DNA from: Streptomyces sp. NBC_00224 | GTDB lineage: Bacteria; Actinomycetota; Actinomycetes; Streptomycetales; Streptomycetaceae | Assembly (NCBI RefSeq): GCF_041435195.1 | Contig: NZ_CP108108.1 | Location: 1-49,574 of the forward strand | DNA: 49,574 nucleotides | Reading direction: 5' to 3' | Shown here: in pieces, positions 17,551 to 26,008 of the stretch | How the letters are laid out: every line of letters starts with the position of its first letter | How positions within the stretch are numbered: the stretch's first letter is position 1 | The notes under the pieces: model-generated | The model's input: only the letters and a program-made list of their open reading frames with translations | Databases searched by the model: none | What the model was told of the DNA's origin: nothing | Made by a program: the position numbers and the translations under genes

Positions 17551-18152
17551 CCGAACCTGTCACCCAAACCTGCACCAGACCCGTGTCCTGTCGGCTGTAT
17601 TGGGTGGGGTGGTTCTTTGGAGGCGCCCTGGGTCGACGGACGCGTGGGTGTGGCCCAGCCGGTGTGTGCCTGTGGTGGTGGTGTGTGACTGCGTCGGGCC
17701 GTCAGCTGTAGCTGTTTGTTGTGCCACTGTGTGCGTTCAGTGTGGTGGTGTTGTCGTCTGCGGTCGCCGGTGCCGTCTACGCTCAGACGTTTTGCTACGT
17801 CGGTCCAGTCGGTGGCGGGGTGTTGGCAGTGGGGGCCGGGCTGGCCGGTTCCGGTGAGGGCTTTGGGTGTGAGGTGGAGGAGTTCGCCTTGGCGTTGGAT
17901 GAGGCCGAGGTGGGTGAGTGTGGTGAGTTGGCGGTAGGCGGTGGCGCGGGAGATGGAGGCGGTTCCTTGGAGTTCGGCCAGTGTCTGCCCGTCTCGTTCG
18001 GCCAGTGCTGCCAGGATGGCGAGTCCGCTGCCGCCGAGTCCGTGGTGGGCGAAGGCGTCCAGGCTCATTAATCGTCGGGCGGTGTGGGTGTCGAGGTCGG
18101 CGTTGCTGTCGGTGTGCTGGGGTGGGTGGTGTCTCAGTATGAGTCCGCTCAT
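17538..18152 (-). CDS. Winged-helix DNA-binding protein, C-terminus running into IS3
   Basis: 204 aa as read. The first 100 residues look genuine: GGSGLAILAALAERDGQ, LAELQGTASISRATAYRQL, then THLGLIQRQGELLHLTPKAL, a MarR/IclR-like winged helix. The remainder is His/Thr/Pro-rich and the last residues are translated from the right end of the IS3 element, so the original C-terminus has probably been lost to the insertion. The ATG at 18152 touches an 8-nt G run (minus strand) where the upstream winged-helix frame also ends. The two may be one gene split by a homopolymer change or two coupled genes. Target unknown. Confidence 0.5.
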   Translation of the reverse strand: MSGLILRHHPPQHTDSNADLDTHTARRLMSLDAFAHHGLGGSGLAILAALAERDGQTLAELQGTASISRATAYRQLTTLTHLGLIQRQGELLHLTPKALTGTGQPGPHCQHPATDWTDVAKRLSVDGTGDRRRQHHHTERTQWHNKQLQLTARRSHTPPPQAHTGWATPTRPSTQGASKEPPHPIQPTGHGSGAGLGDRFGHAA

Positions 18153-19134
18153 GACCCCCCCCAGCCTGCGGCCGTTCGGGGGTGGGCTTGTGGTGAGACG
18201 GGTTCAGGGTTCTGGCGGGTTGGTGGTGGGGCGGGCTGAGGGGGGTGGTGGGGGAGAGGAGCATCCAGCGGGCGCCGTGGGTGGGGGTTCCGTGGTCGAG
18301 TTGGCGCAGGAGTCGGGCGTGGCGCAGGCGTTGGTTGGAGCGGCGGGCGGTGGTGCGGGCGCATCCCATGCGTTCGGCGAGGTCGCGTTCGGACAGGGTG
18401 TGGTCCCAGCTACCGGCTAGGGCGCAGATGTCGAGGCGGGCGATCAGGTTGCGTAAGTCGGTTTTGGCGGCGGTGCCCGGCCAGGGTGTGCGTTCGATGC
18501 GGGTGCGCAGGGCGGCCAGGGCGGCGTGGAAGTCCTGCCGGCCGCACAGCGGGTCAGTGCTCTGGATGTGCTGTTGTGCGCCGTCGAAGGCCCGGTGTAG
18601 CCAGGCGACAGCGGTGTCGTAGCCGCGGCGGTGCTGCAGGGCGCGGGCGGGCGCTCCGGCTGTGTAGGGGCCGTCCAGGAGGACTTGGACGAACGCGGCG
18701 CGGCTCCAGCCCGCGTGGGCGGCACTGGTGGCGAGGGCGCGGGTGGTGGCCCAGGCGTGGTCGGAGGCTGTGCTGTTGTGGCCGCCGCGCTGCAGGGTTG
18801 GGCGGGTGTAGGCGCCGTGCGGGTCGCCTTCGGTCAGGAGCTGGTGCATGCGCGGGGACAGCGGGCTCAGCGGATCGAGCAGACTCGCGGGCCGGGTGGA
18901 GGCCCGTTGTCCGGCGGGGGCTTGTGGCCGGGGGCGGCCGTGGGGGTCCTTGGGCGCGGCGGGGGTCTGCGGGGCGGGCATGTTGGCGCGGGTGGTCCGC
19001 TCGTGCAGGGGTGTGGGGGCGGCTGTCGCGGCTTCGGGCACCGTCATCGCGGCCGCCCAGAAGCCGTGCACCGGGTCCGTAAGCCGTCGGCAAGCGCGCT
19101 GCAGTCGTGGCCCGGACACGGGCCGTTGTGGCAT
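17737..19134 (-). CDS. Helix-turn-helix protein of mobile-element type, 3' part doubtful
   Basis: Open frame of 465 aa; only about residues 1-325 look real. A disordered Pro/Thr start is followed by a helical domain (LTEGDPHGAYTRPTLQ, AWATTRALATSAAHAGW, AFVQVLLDGPYTAG) and a winged helix (HTLSERDLAERMGCARTTAR, RLRHARLLRQLDHG). Past 18155 the translation turns into Arg/His/Pro-rich residues overlapping the next gene. The switch coincides with eight G on the coding strand (18155-18162), suggesting that this frame really ends there or shifts into the downstream one. Similar proteins occur in Streptomyces plasmids and integrative elements; function unknown. Confidence 0.45.
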   Translation of the reverse strand: MPQRPVSGPRLQRACRRLTDPVHGFWAAAMTVPEAATAAPTPLHERTTRANMPAPQTPAAPKDPHGRPRPQAPAGQRASTRPASLLDPLSPLSPRMHQLLTEGDPHGAYTRPTLQRGGHNSTASDHAWATTRALATSAAHAGWSRAAFVQVLLDGPYTAGAPARALQHRRGYDTAVAWLHRAFDGAQQHIQSTDPLCGRQDFHAALAALRTRIERTPWPGTAAKTDLRNLIARLDICALAGSWDHTLSERDLAERMGCARTTARRSNQRLRHARLLRQLDHGTPTHGARWMLLSPTTPLSPPHHQPARTLNPSHHKPTPERPQAGGGHERTHTETPPTPAHRQQRRPRHPHRPTINEPGRLRPPRTRRQRTRHPGSTGRTRRADTGRTPRNRLHLPRHRLPPTHHTHPPRPHPTPRRTPPPHTQSPHRNRPARPPLPTPRHRLDRRSKTSERRRHRRPQTTTPPH

Positions 19135-19660
19135 CCGGGCATGCCAGGATCGCCGACAAATGCCGGTATTCTGGGCGGCGGTGAGCGGTAGAGGGCACCG
19201 TGGTGCAGCATGATGGTGATCCGTTCCTGGCGGGGTGGAACGTCAAGGCCCCTTCAGCGGGGCGTGAGGTCCGAACGGGAGTGGTCAACCGCTGTCCCGG
19301 GGCCGGGGGATGCAGGGCCCCGGGTTCTGACGGGGGGTGCGGGCCCAGGAGTTAGAGCCTTTCATGCCTGTCATGCGCGGCAACCGTATGCGCCCCGGCG
19401 GCGCTTCAGCTATTGCCCCTGTGCACCATCGAAGGCGGTTGCTCTGTCGCCTGTGCACGAGAGACGACGTTTCGTTTCCATCCACGCACCATGCACGACA
19501 GCCGGGTTGCCGTTGTGCACCACGACCCGCGCCGAGTGCCCGCCCGCCTCGCCGCCGCAGCCCCGGCGCACTCCTGCGGCGGACGCCCGCCGTGCGCGCG
19601 AGGGCGTGTATCGAAAGTATTTCCGGAGCGGTCGTCGGGCCGCTCCGCTACGGTGCGGCC
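19135..19660. other. Noncoding stretch upstream of the hydrolase gene
   Basis: About 525 nt without a convincing frame. The long plus-strand frame that covers it is simply the hydrolase frame extended upstream and has no domain pattern there. It presumably holds the promoters of the two divergent neighbours. Confidence 0.5.
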
Positions 19661-20359
19661 ATGGCGAACTTTGTGCTGATTGCAGGTGCGCGACTCGGAT
19701 CGTGGGCGTGGGACGGGGTGGTGCCGCATTTGCGTGCGGCAGGCCATGGCGTCCACCCGCTGACGCTGTCCGGTCTTGCTGAAAAGCAAGGTGTGCCGGC
19801 TGGGCAGCAGACCCACGTTCAGGACATCGTTGAAGAGGCCGAGCACCAGGACCTGCGTGAAGTCATTCTGGTAGGTCACAGCTACTCGGGTGTCCCAAGC
19901 GGTCAGGCCGCCGGGCGGATCGGCGACCGGCTAGCGCACGTGGTCTTCCTTGACTCCAGTGTTCCGGCCGATGGTGAACCGTTCGTCTCCGCCTGGCCGG
20001 ACGGCGGGGCGATGGTGAGGGCATCGATCGCCGAGAACGGAGGGTTCTGGCCGGTCGCGCCCGCGGCCCACTTCGAGGGCCACGGTCTCACCGATGAGCA
20101 GATCACACGGATCGTGGGCGGTTCCACGCCGCACCCGGGTGCCACGCTGACCGAACCCGCCATGCTGGAAGTGCCGCTCGGCGACCTCCCGGCGACCTAC
20201 ATCAAGTGCACGCTCGGTGACCCCGAGCCGAGCGACGACGTAGCCAAGCTGCTCACCAGTGGGCATTGGCGGCTTATCGAGATGGACACCGGCCACTGGC
20301 CGATGTTCTCCCAGCCACGTGAACTGGCGCAGGTCCTCCTCGACATAGCCGGGGCGTGA
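19661..20359 (+). CDS. Alpha/beta-hydrolase
   Basis: 232 aa. The N-terminus MANFVLIAGARLGSWAWDGV is the first strand and oxyanion region of small alpha/beta hydrolases. The nucleophile elbow GHSYSG (about residue 72) and the C-terminal MDTGHWPMFSQP (catalytic His) are present, and an Asp/Glu in LGDPEPSDD may complete the triad. It resembles the esterase/hydroxynitrile-lyase-like group with salicylate-type esterases; the substrate cannot be told. The ATG at 19661 is preferred because upstream residues are unlike the family. Complete, single gene. Confidence 0.88.
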   Translation: MANFVLIAGARLGSWAWDGVVPHLRAAGHGVHPLTLSGLAEKQGVPAGQQTHVQDIVEEAEHQDLREVILVGHSYSGVPSGQAAGRIGDRLAHVVFLDSSVPADGEPFVSAWPDGGAMVRASIAENGGFWPVAPAAHFEGHGLTDEQITRIVGGSTPHPGATLTEPAMLEVPLGDLPATYIKCTLGDPEPSDDVAKLLTSGHWRLIEMDTGHWPMFSQPRELAQVLLDIAGA

Positions 20360-20407
20360 CCGCAGGCCCATGCGGACTCCTTGCCATCCTTGTATCAACT
20401 GCCCTGA

Positions 20408-20690
20408 TCACAGCCACTCGTTGATAGCCGTGACGAGGACAGTCGCCTCGTAGCGGACTGCGAGTTTGTCGTACCGCGTGGCTACGGCTCGGTGCCTTTT
20501 GAGGCGATTGATGCCGCACTCGACCGCGTGCCGAGCCTTGTAGTCCTGCGGGTCGAAATGCGGCGGCCGACCGCGCGAGCCGCGTTTCTTGCGGTTGCGG
20601 GCCTGGTCGGCCTTGTCGGGGATGGTGCAGCGGATCCCGCGGCGGCGCAGGTAGGCGCGGTTCTGGCGGGCGGCGTATGCCTAACGCGTG
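20408..20690 (-). pseudogene. Transposase C-terminal remnant (IS5 family)
   Basis: On the minus strand from about 20690 to the TGA at 20408-20410 a frame reads [20 protein letters not shown], then [20 protein letters not shown] and [20 protein letters not shown], ending INEWL. This is the last ~95 residues of an IS5-family DDE transposase including the final Glu (AVECGIN). A TAG immediately upstream in frame and loss of the N-terminal two thirds show that it is a relic. The 190 nt on its right carry no recognisable transposase. Confidence 0.88.
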
Positions 20691-20958
20691 CTGTACCAGG
20701 AGCTCGTGCAAGCCCTGGTGGGCCTCGACCGCCCACATCGGTGGCTCGGCCAGGGCAGGCATCTCGGGCGCCCATCCACCGCGAAGAAGTGCTGGCGGGC
20801 CAGGTCCGCAAGCATCACGCAGAGCCGCAGGTCCTAGCCGCGCTCGTGACCGCTGCCGGGCTGGACGAAGACTGGTATCACGATGACGCAACTGCCTCAG
20901 CGGTGGGGGATTGCGGGAACGCCTGTGGTGTACCCGGTGGTTGAGGCACGATGCAGCG

Positions 20959-21855
20959 GTGAATCAGCCAAGTCCCGTGCCCGTCCCTCCGCCAGCGTCC
21001 CAGGCCGGCGTCGAGCACTGGTACAGCACCACCCTGAACGTATGGCAGACCGCGGCCATCGTCGGCGCAGTGATCGCCCTTGGTCCAGCCCTGCGGACCC
21101 TGTGGCGTACGACGATCGGCTGGCGCCGGTATCTGCTCAGCCGTCTGCGTCAGGTCGCCCCGGGCGTGCAGCAGATCTTCGTGGAGAACCTGTTCGGCGC
21201 CCCGACGTGGAAGCATCCGGTGGCCGCCGGTCTCACAGTGTACGTGTGGCCGCTGTCCGCAGTGGGCTATCTGACGACGTGGGCCAATGCGTCGGGCACG
21301 GTGGTGATGTACGGGATCACGACCCGTAGCCGCTGGCTGCGGCCCCGGATCCTCATCGCCGACGGCGCCCGGTTCCGCCTCGGGAAAACGCGGCTCTCCG
21401 CGGTGGACAGCCCTCAGAGGCCTCAGAGCGTTCATGCCTCTGTCGGTGCCCGACGGTTCACGTACTTCGAGGAACACTACTTCGGCAACATCTCGGGCTA
21501 TCGGCACTGGTTTATCGGCGTGAACGCCGCCGGGTACCAGCCCGTCGCACCCGTGCAGGTCCCCGTGGACGAGGACACGGAGGCGAAGAAGGGGCCCGAT
21601 CTGGAGCGGTTCCGAGCCCGAGCCCTGATCAACACAGTGGTCGTGGTGGGGATAGGCGCGCCCATCAATACGCCGACTATCTTCGTGGAGCACGGATTCG
21701 GGCCGGACCAGGACATGGTCCGGCTGACCCAACCTGGATACCACGCGGTCGAGAGCCGCCCGATCCGGGTGTTGGTGGCGGTACGGGACTGGCGTGCCCG
21801 GCGTTCGTGGAGACGCCAAGAGCGCCGTCTGGCTCGTAACACGGAGCCGACCTGA
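20959..21855 (+). CDS. Membrane-anchored protein of unknown function
   Basis: 298 aa from the GTG at 20959 (an upstream ATG in frame precedes non-conserved residues). A hydrophobic segment near residues 25-45 (TAAIVGAVIALGPAL) is followed by a basic stretch, then a long soluble domain with VYVWPLSAVGYLTTWANAS and TYFEEHYFGNISGYRHWF. The latter recalls the ETEC_3214-type domain seen in Streptomyces proteins, an identification from memory only. The C-terminus is very basic. It is convergent with the 22004-23320 gene, with a perfect terminator-like hairpin between them. Confidence 0.65.
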   Translation: MNQPSPVPVPPPASQAGVEHWYSTTLNVWQTAAIVGAVIALGPALRTLWRTTIGWRRYLLSRLRQVAPGVQQIFVENLFGAPTWKHPVAAGLTVYVWPLSAVGYLTTWANASGTVVMYGITTRSRWLRPRILIADGARFRLGKTRLSAVDSPQRPQSVHASVGARRFTYFEEHYFGNISGYRHWFIGVNAAGYQPVAPVQVPVDEDTEAKKGPDLERFRARALINTVVVVGIGAPINTPTIFVEHGFGPDQDMVRLTQPGYHAVESRPIRVLVAVRDWRARRSWRRQERRLARNTEPT

Positions 21856-21921
21856 CACGGGATTACTCGTGGTGGTCATGCAGAGGTGAGATGTGTACGA
21901 CTCCAGGGCTCGCTGAGCCTG

Positions 21922-21970
21922 GTGAGGGGAGTAGCCCAGCTCCGGCCCGGAGCTGGGCTACTCCCCTCAC
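21922..21970. terminator. Perfect 22-bp inverted repeat, bidirectional terminator
   Basis: Arms 21922-21943 and 21949-21970 are exact reverse complements (starting GTGAGGGGAGTAGCCC) around a 5-nt loop GGCCC. It lies between two convergent genes, as expected for a GC-rich terminator without a T-run. Confidence 0.85.
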
Positions 21971-22003
21971 TCAGACGTGGATGCGGGAAGGTCCTTCCAC
22001 CGT

Positions 22004-23320
22004 TCACCTTTGCCAGCGGCGCGGCAGCAGGCTGCGCCAGCTGAACCGCAGGCGGGGTGAGGGGACGCGGGGGAGGGGTGCGTGCGGAGGCGGAGGCGGC
22101 AGGGTGGGGCGCGGAGGCAGCGGTGCGGGCGCGACGCTCTCCGCAGCGGTGGTGTCCGTCGGCGGTGCCAACGGGGCCCCGTCCCCCGCGACATCCTCCG
22201 GCTCAATGGGGAGCAGGGCGGGTGCGGCGCTTTGCTGCCCGTCCGCCAAGCGCTGGGCGTGTTCGCGGGCGAGGCGGCGGCGGTGTGCTTCACGGCCGTT
22301 CTGCGCGTTTTCCAGGGCGGTCATCAGGCCGAAGGAGGCGGTGGGACGGAAGCCGGTGTGCTGTCCCAAGGTGAGCAGGGGCAGGGGGATCAGGCCCCAC
22401 CAGGCGGCGCCGTCGGCGGGGTAAGGGTGGGAGATCTTCCAGTCCCGCGACCAGGAGGCCATTTCCCCGCTCCAGTCCTCGCCTTCGAGGGCGGGATGGG
22501 TGCCGGGGTGGCCACCGTAGGGGATGAGGACGGTGTCCTTGGTGATCCAGCAGACCGCGCCGCCCGCCTGGATGAGCTGCCGCTGGACGGGGGTGGGTCG
22601 CACCTTGTGGTGGGTGTCCGGGGTGCCGTGGGGGCGGACTTTGACGGTTCCGGCGGCCATGTATTGCTGGGTGTCGTCGCGGTCGAAGAACCACCAGTGG
22701 GTGGCGTTCGGGCCGTACTGGGTTTGTACGGTATGCAGGCGGGCATCTGCCACGGCTTTGGTGAGCGGGCGGCGCGGCCGTTCGATGATGACCGCTTGGT
22801 CGCCGTGGTGGATGACGAGGGCGGGGGGCAGCTCCCAGCGCTGTCCGGCGAGGCGGGGGTCGATCTGGAGGCAGGCGGTCGCGCCAGGCAGGGCGTGCCC
22901 CAGCTGGTCGCGCAGGTCAAGGATGACGGTGAGGTCGGCCTGGACGTCGGCCTGGTGGGGGCCCGGGGCCGTGCACTGCTCGGTGCCAGGGGCGTTGTAG
23001 TCGTGGCGGAATCGGGGCGTGAAGCCGGAGTGGGGGGTGGCCGGGCCCGTGAACGTCAGCGTCGCTCCGCAGGCGCAGCACCGGTAGCGGCCGCCGGCCT
23101 TGCCGCGGGGCAGGCGGCCAGCGGCGCCCGGTTCCCGGCGCAGGTCGATGACCCTGCCGTCGTCGCCGGTGTCGATGGCGAGTTCGCTCATGCGGGGCAG
23201 TTTGCTGTGCGTACGCCCGCAGCGTGATCGTTTTGTGGGGATCGTCAGCTGCCCGGGACTGGCGGTGCGGGCGGAGACGCGGCGGGACCGGGTGGCGGCG
23301 GACGCGGTAGGACGGGTCAT
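22004..23320 (-). CDS. CoiA-like protein with N-terminal zinc-finger-type region
   Basis: 438 aa from the ATG at 23320 (GGGAG 8 nt upstream). Near residues 60-110 it has YRCCACGATLTF...GFTPRFRHDYNAPGTEQC, a Cys/His arrangement like the start of competence protein CoiA, where a metal site and an FxH motif precede a nuclease-like domain (here VILDLRDQLGHALPG, VIHHGDQAVIIERPRR). The last 100 residues are Pro-rich and disordered. It shares a divergent promoter region containing four TTGTCCG half-sites with the gene at 23489. The CoiA link is from motif recall; a nuclease role is not proven. Confidence 0.6.
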   Translation of the reverse strand: MTRPTASAATRSRRVSARTASPGQLTIPTKRSRCGRTHSKLPRMSELAIDTGDDGRVIDLRREPGAAGRLPRGKAGGRYRCCACGATLTFTGPATPHSGFTPRFRHDYNAPGTEQCTAPGPHQADVQADLTVILDLRDQLGHALPGATACLQIDPRLAGQRWELPPALVIHHGDQAVIIERPRRPLTKAVADARLHTVQTQYGPNATHWWFFDRDDTQQYMAAGTVKVRPHGTPDTHHKVRPTPVQRQLIQAGGAVCWITKDTVLIPYGGHPGTHPALEGEDWSGEMASWSRDWKISHPYPADGAAWWGLIPLPLLTLGQHTGFRPTASFGLMTALENAQNGREAHRRRLAREHAQRLADGQQSAAPALLPIEPEDVAGDGAPLAPPTDTTAAESVAPAPLPPRPTLPPPPPHAPLPRVPSPRLRFSWRSLLPRRWQR

Positions 23321-23407
23321 GCGGGGCAACTCCCAAGGGACGTAAGGCGGGTTGGGGGCCGAGCGGTTCTGGTCATGAGCCTTGCGCCCTGCTGTGTGTC
23401 CGGCACT

Positions 23408-23474
23408 TTGTCCGTATCCTTCGACCAGGTGAACTCCGGACAAGGACCTCTTTGTCCGGGACACGGCCGGACAA
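23408..23474. promoter_or_regulatory. Cluster of four TTGTCCG half-sites (operator candidate)
   Basis: TTGTCCG or its complement occurs at 23408-23414, 23437-23443, 23452-23458 and 23468-23474 in alternating orientation. The middle pair forms the 8+8 nt palindrome CCGGACAA-8 nt-TTGTCCGG. The cluster lies between divergent genes starting at 23320 and 23489, directly before the helix-turn-helix gene, consistent with autoregulation. Confidence 0.65.
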
Positions 23475-23488
23475 TGCCGGGGGGCGTC

Positions 23489-24880
23489 ATGGCGGGTGCG
23501 AAGGGCCGGGGCCGTGGCTGGCGGCCGTTGCGAGCGCAGACGCACCAGGCGGCGGAACTGGCCACGTTCCTGCGGGCGCTGATGGACGAGCACGGCATCA
23601 CGGTGCGCGCGCTCGCGGAGGCGACCCGCTGGGGGAAGTCGACGATCAGCGACAACCTGGACGGGCGGGTGCCTTCCAAGCAGTTCGTCACCGGCCTGGT
23701 CCAGGCGGTGGTCCGCGAGCCCCGCAAGCGCGACATCGACCTCAAGCAGGCCTGGGCGCTGTGGGAGGCAGCGGACAAGCCGCCCGCGCCTCCGTCACCG
23801 CACTCGGGGGCCAGCGGCGGAGCGCTGGCGGTACGGGCCACCCAGGAGGAGCTGATCTCCCTCACCCGCCAGACCCTGGACTTGGAGCGGGAGCGGGCGG
23901 GCACCCACCAGCTGGTCCTGCTGCTGATGCGGCTGGTCTCCACCCTTCAGACCGAGGTTGCCCACGCCCGGGAAGTGCCTGACGCCCGCGCGAAGCTGAA
24001 GGCGTTAGAGGACCAGTTACATACCGCCCAAGTGGATCTGGAACGCGCCCGGCAGGCTCGGGAGGAGGCGGAACTCCTGGCCGACCGCGCCCAGCAGCAG
24101 AGCACCGCGCTCCAGGAGGAGCTCGCCCAGCTCCGCGCCGCCGCGCCGCCGATCACCATCGCTTTCCGCCTCGGTCCCCAGGACCTGCCTGCGGAACTGC
24201 AGGAGGAGTACTTCCTGGCCGATCCGGACCGGGCGCTGCGCACCGCCGAGGCGATGCTGGTGAAGGGAGCTGAACACCGTTCCGAGCTGGAGGGCTCCAT
24301 CGCTCCGGCGGACCCGTGGCAGGCTCGGCAGGTGGGCGAGGGCTGGCTGCTGGTGGCGCTGGTGCTGGGCCGGGTCCTGGGCTGTCTGCTGATGATGGTG
24401 GGCGCCAGCCTGCACTATGCGCTCAAGACCTGGGTAACGTCGTCAACGGTCTGGCTGGGCTTCCCCGACCTGCTGGTGCTCGTCGGCATCGCGCTGCTGT
24501 ACGACCCATGGGACATCGTCTGGGACACCGCGCGCCCGCTGCTGCTGCGGCTGATCGGCGACCGGGACGAGCCAGTGGTGTGGCCGCTGACGGTGGAAGA
24601 GGCGCTGACTCGGGCCTTGAGGCTGCCGTGGGCAGTGGCCGCGGCCACCGCCACGGTGCTGAGCCTGGCCACGGTCAGCTGGTGGTCCCTGTGGCTGCTG
24701 GCCGCCACCGTCCCGGCCGCCCTGGGGACCATGGCGTACACGGTGCTGGGGCGCAACCGGCCCGTGGTAGCGCTGGTCGCGCCGGTGTTGTCGAGCGGGC
24801 TGGCTGTGCTTCGGCCGTTGCTGCCAGGCCCGGCTGCGACCGGGGCTATGCCCTCCCAGACCACGGCGACGGAACGCTGA
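23489..24880 (+). CDS. Helix-turn-helix, coiled-coil membrane protein
   Basis: 463 aa from ATG 23489 (GGGGGG upstream). The N-terminal domain has an XRE-like helix-turn-helix (HGITVRALAEATRWGKSTIS). The middle, about residues 135-220, is a long coiled coil (LKALEDQLHTAQVDLERARQ). The C-terminal third has three to four hydrophobic helices (LLVALVLGRVLGCLLMMVGA, WLGFPDLLVLVGIALLY, AAATATVLSLATVSWWSLWL). The layout suggests a DNA-binding protein tethered to the membrane, as in several actinomycete accessory elements. The four half-sites upstream could be its operator. Confidence 0.7.
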   Translation: MAGAKGRGRGWRPLRAQTHQAAELATFLRALMDEHGITVRALAEATRWGKSTISDNLDGRVPSKQFVTGLVQAVVREPRKRDIDLKQAWALWEAADKPPAPPSPHSGASGGALAVRATQEELISLTRQTLDLERERAGTHQLVLLLMRLVSTLQTEVAHAREVPDARAKLKALEDQLHTAQVDLERARQAREEAELLADRAQQQSTALQEELAQLRAAAPPITIAFRLGPQDLPAELQEEYFLADPDRALRTAEAMLVKGAEHRSELEGSIAPADPWQARQVGEGWLLVALVLGRVLGCLLMMVGASLHYALKTWVTSSTVWLGFPDLLVLVGIALLYDPWDIVWDTARPLLLRLIGDRDEPVVWPLTVEEALTRALRLPWAVAAATATVLSLATVSWWSLWLLAATVPAALGTMAYTVLGRNRPVVALVAPVLSSGLAVLRPLLPGPAATGAMPSQTTATER

Positions 24881-24928
24881 CAACAACACGTCACCTGGGG
24901 CTCTCCAGCTCGCTGCCGGGAGGCCGTG

Positions 24929-25577
24929 TCATCCGATGGTCACCGTCACGTTGTACAAGCCGCTCGCGCCGACGGCCGTGGCGGTCGAGCACCGGCGAGG
25001 GGCGGGGAGGGCTGGCCTACTGCGTGCTCTTTGTCGTTCAGGGCCCTTGTCGACGTACGCGCGGACCAGACCGGCCACTTCGGCCGCGGTCAGTTCCCTG
25101 GTCCAGCGTCGGCTGCAGTGCGAGGTGCAGCTCAGCAAGAAGTACTGCGCCGAGCCGTCGGCGTACCGCGCGGCGACCGCGACCGACCATGCGCGGCTCG
25201 CGCGCTGTGCGCTGCGCAGCGTCGTCGCGGACGCGGGTGGTGGCTGCGCATCCGCTGCCGGGCCGGGCAACTCGGGCCCGGACCATCGGCTGCGCAAGTC
25301 GGACCTGCGCACTCGACACCTCGCCAGTGCCGCTGCGCAGCCACACGTTGGCGAACAGCTGCGCATAGCGCGCTGGATCGGCGGCTGCCGCACTGCGCAT
25401 CGGCGGGGCCTGGCCGGGACGGCTGCCTGAACTGACGTCGGGCTGCAGATGAGGGCGACTGCCAGCGCGACGGGGTCCTGAGGCGACAATGGCCAGGGCG
25501 GCCAGGCGGGAGGGTCGGACGCGGTGCCGCAGCGCGACGGGGTGGCTCTGTGCAGCCTTGCCGGAGGGCATGGTCAA
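24929..25577 (-). pseudogene. Decayed TcpC-like conjugal transfer gene
   Basis: On the minus strand the beginning (LQPDVSSGSRP, ADPARYAQLFANVWLRSGTG) matches the start of Streptomyces conjugal transfer proteins of the TcpC type. The next conserved part (LRSAQRASRAWSVAVAARYA, DGSAQYFLL) lies in another frame, and the end (TAAEVAGLVRAYVDKG) breaks off early. At least one frameshift near 25220 and loss of the C-terminal domain make it non-functional. It indicates that this part came from a conjugative plasmid or integrative element. Confidence 0.6.
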
Positions 25578-26008
25578 AGATCCAGGCTAGAACGTGTAGT
25601 TGCTGACGTCGAAGAAATCCGCTGCCCCCGACCACACCACCTGCCACCAGACCCCCACCACGGTCACGAAGAGGTCACAGGAGTCGTGGTCGAGGTCATG
25701 GTCGGCCCCACCATGGCCCCCACCACGGCCCGGGCCCGGGCCTACGGGAAGGTGTACCAGCAGCGCGCGGTCCCCAGGTCGGCCGCTGGGGGCGAACATA
25801 TGCGGTGCCGCCACCGCATCCGCGTGCCCGCGCGCTGGTGGAAGCCAGCCAGACCGGCTGAACGGCCGTGCCGTGTGTCATGCGGAACTGCGCATCGGAA
25901 GATCAGGACTCTTCGACTGGTTGCGCAGCCATGACGTGCACGGTGACTGCGCAGACTCCATACCCGGTTGCACAGACTGATTGCGCAACGCCCCTCCGGA
26001 GCTGCGCA
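25213..26008. repeat. Dense cluster of TGCGCA palindromes
   Basis: TGCGCA occurs at 25213, 25245, 25291, 25306, 25334, 25360, 25394, 25889, 25922, 25948, 25982 and 26003 (start positions). Seven are packed in 190 nt inside the decayed transfer gene and five in 120 nt beyond it, mostly as CTGCGCA or TTGCGCA. Confidence 0.75.

Larger units (their letters stand above)
16336..17566 (+). mobile_element. IS3-family insertion sequence
   Basis: About 1.23 kb carrying overlapping orfA and orfB. GGGTGACA at 16336-16343 and its complement TGTCACCC at 17559-17566 are short matching ends at the right places for terminal inverted repeats; beyond 8 bp the match is weak. No clear target duplication is seen, so the limits are approximate. 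Confidence 0.75.

Noticed and set aside
20690..20958. Possible protein (LDEDWYHDDATA region) between transposase relic and membrane-anchored gene
   Set aside because: Short, no start or domain pattern that holds, flanked by a transposase relic; treated as noncoding.
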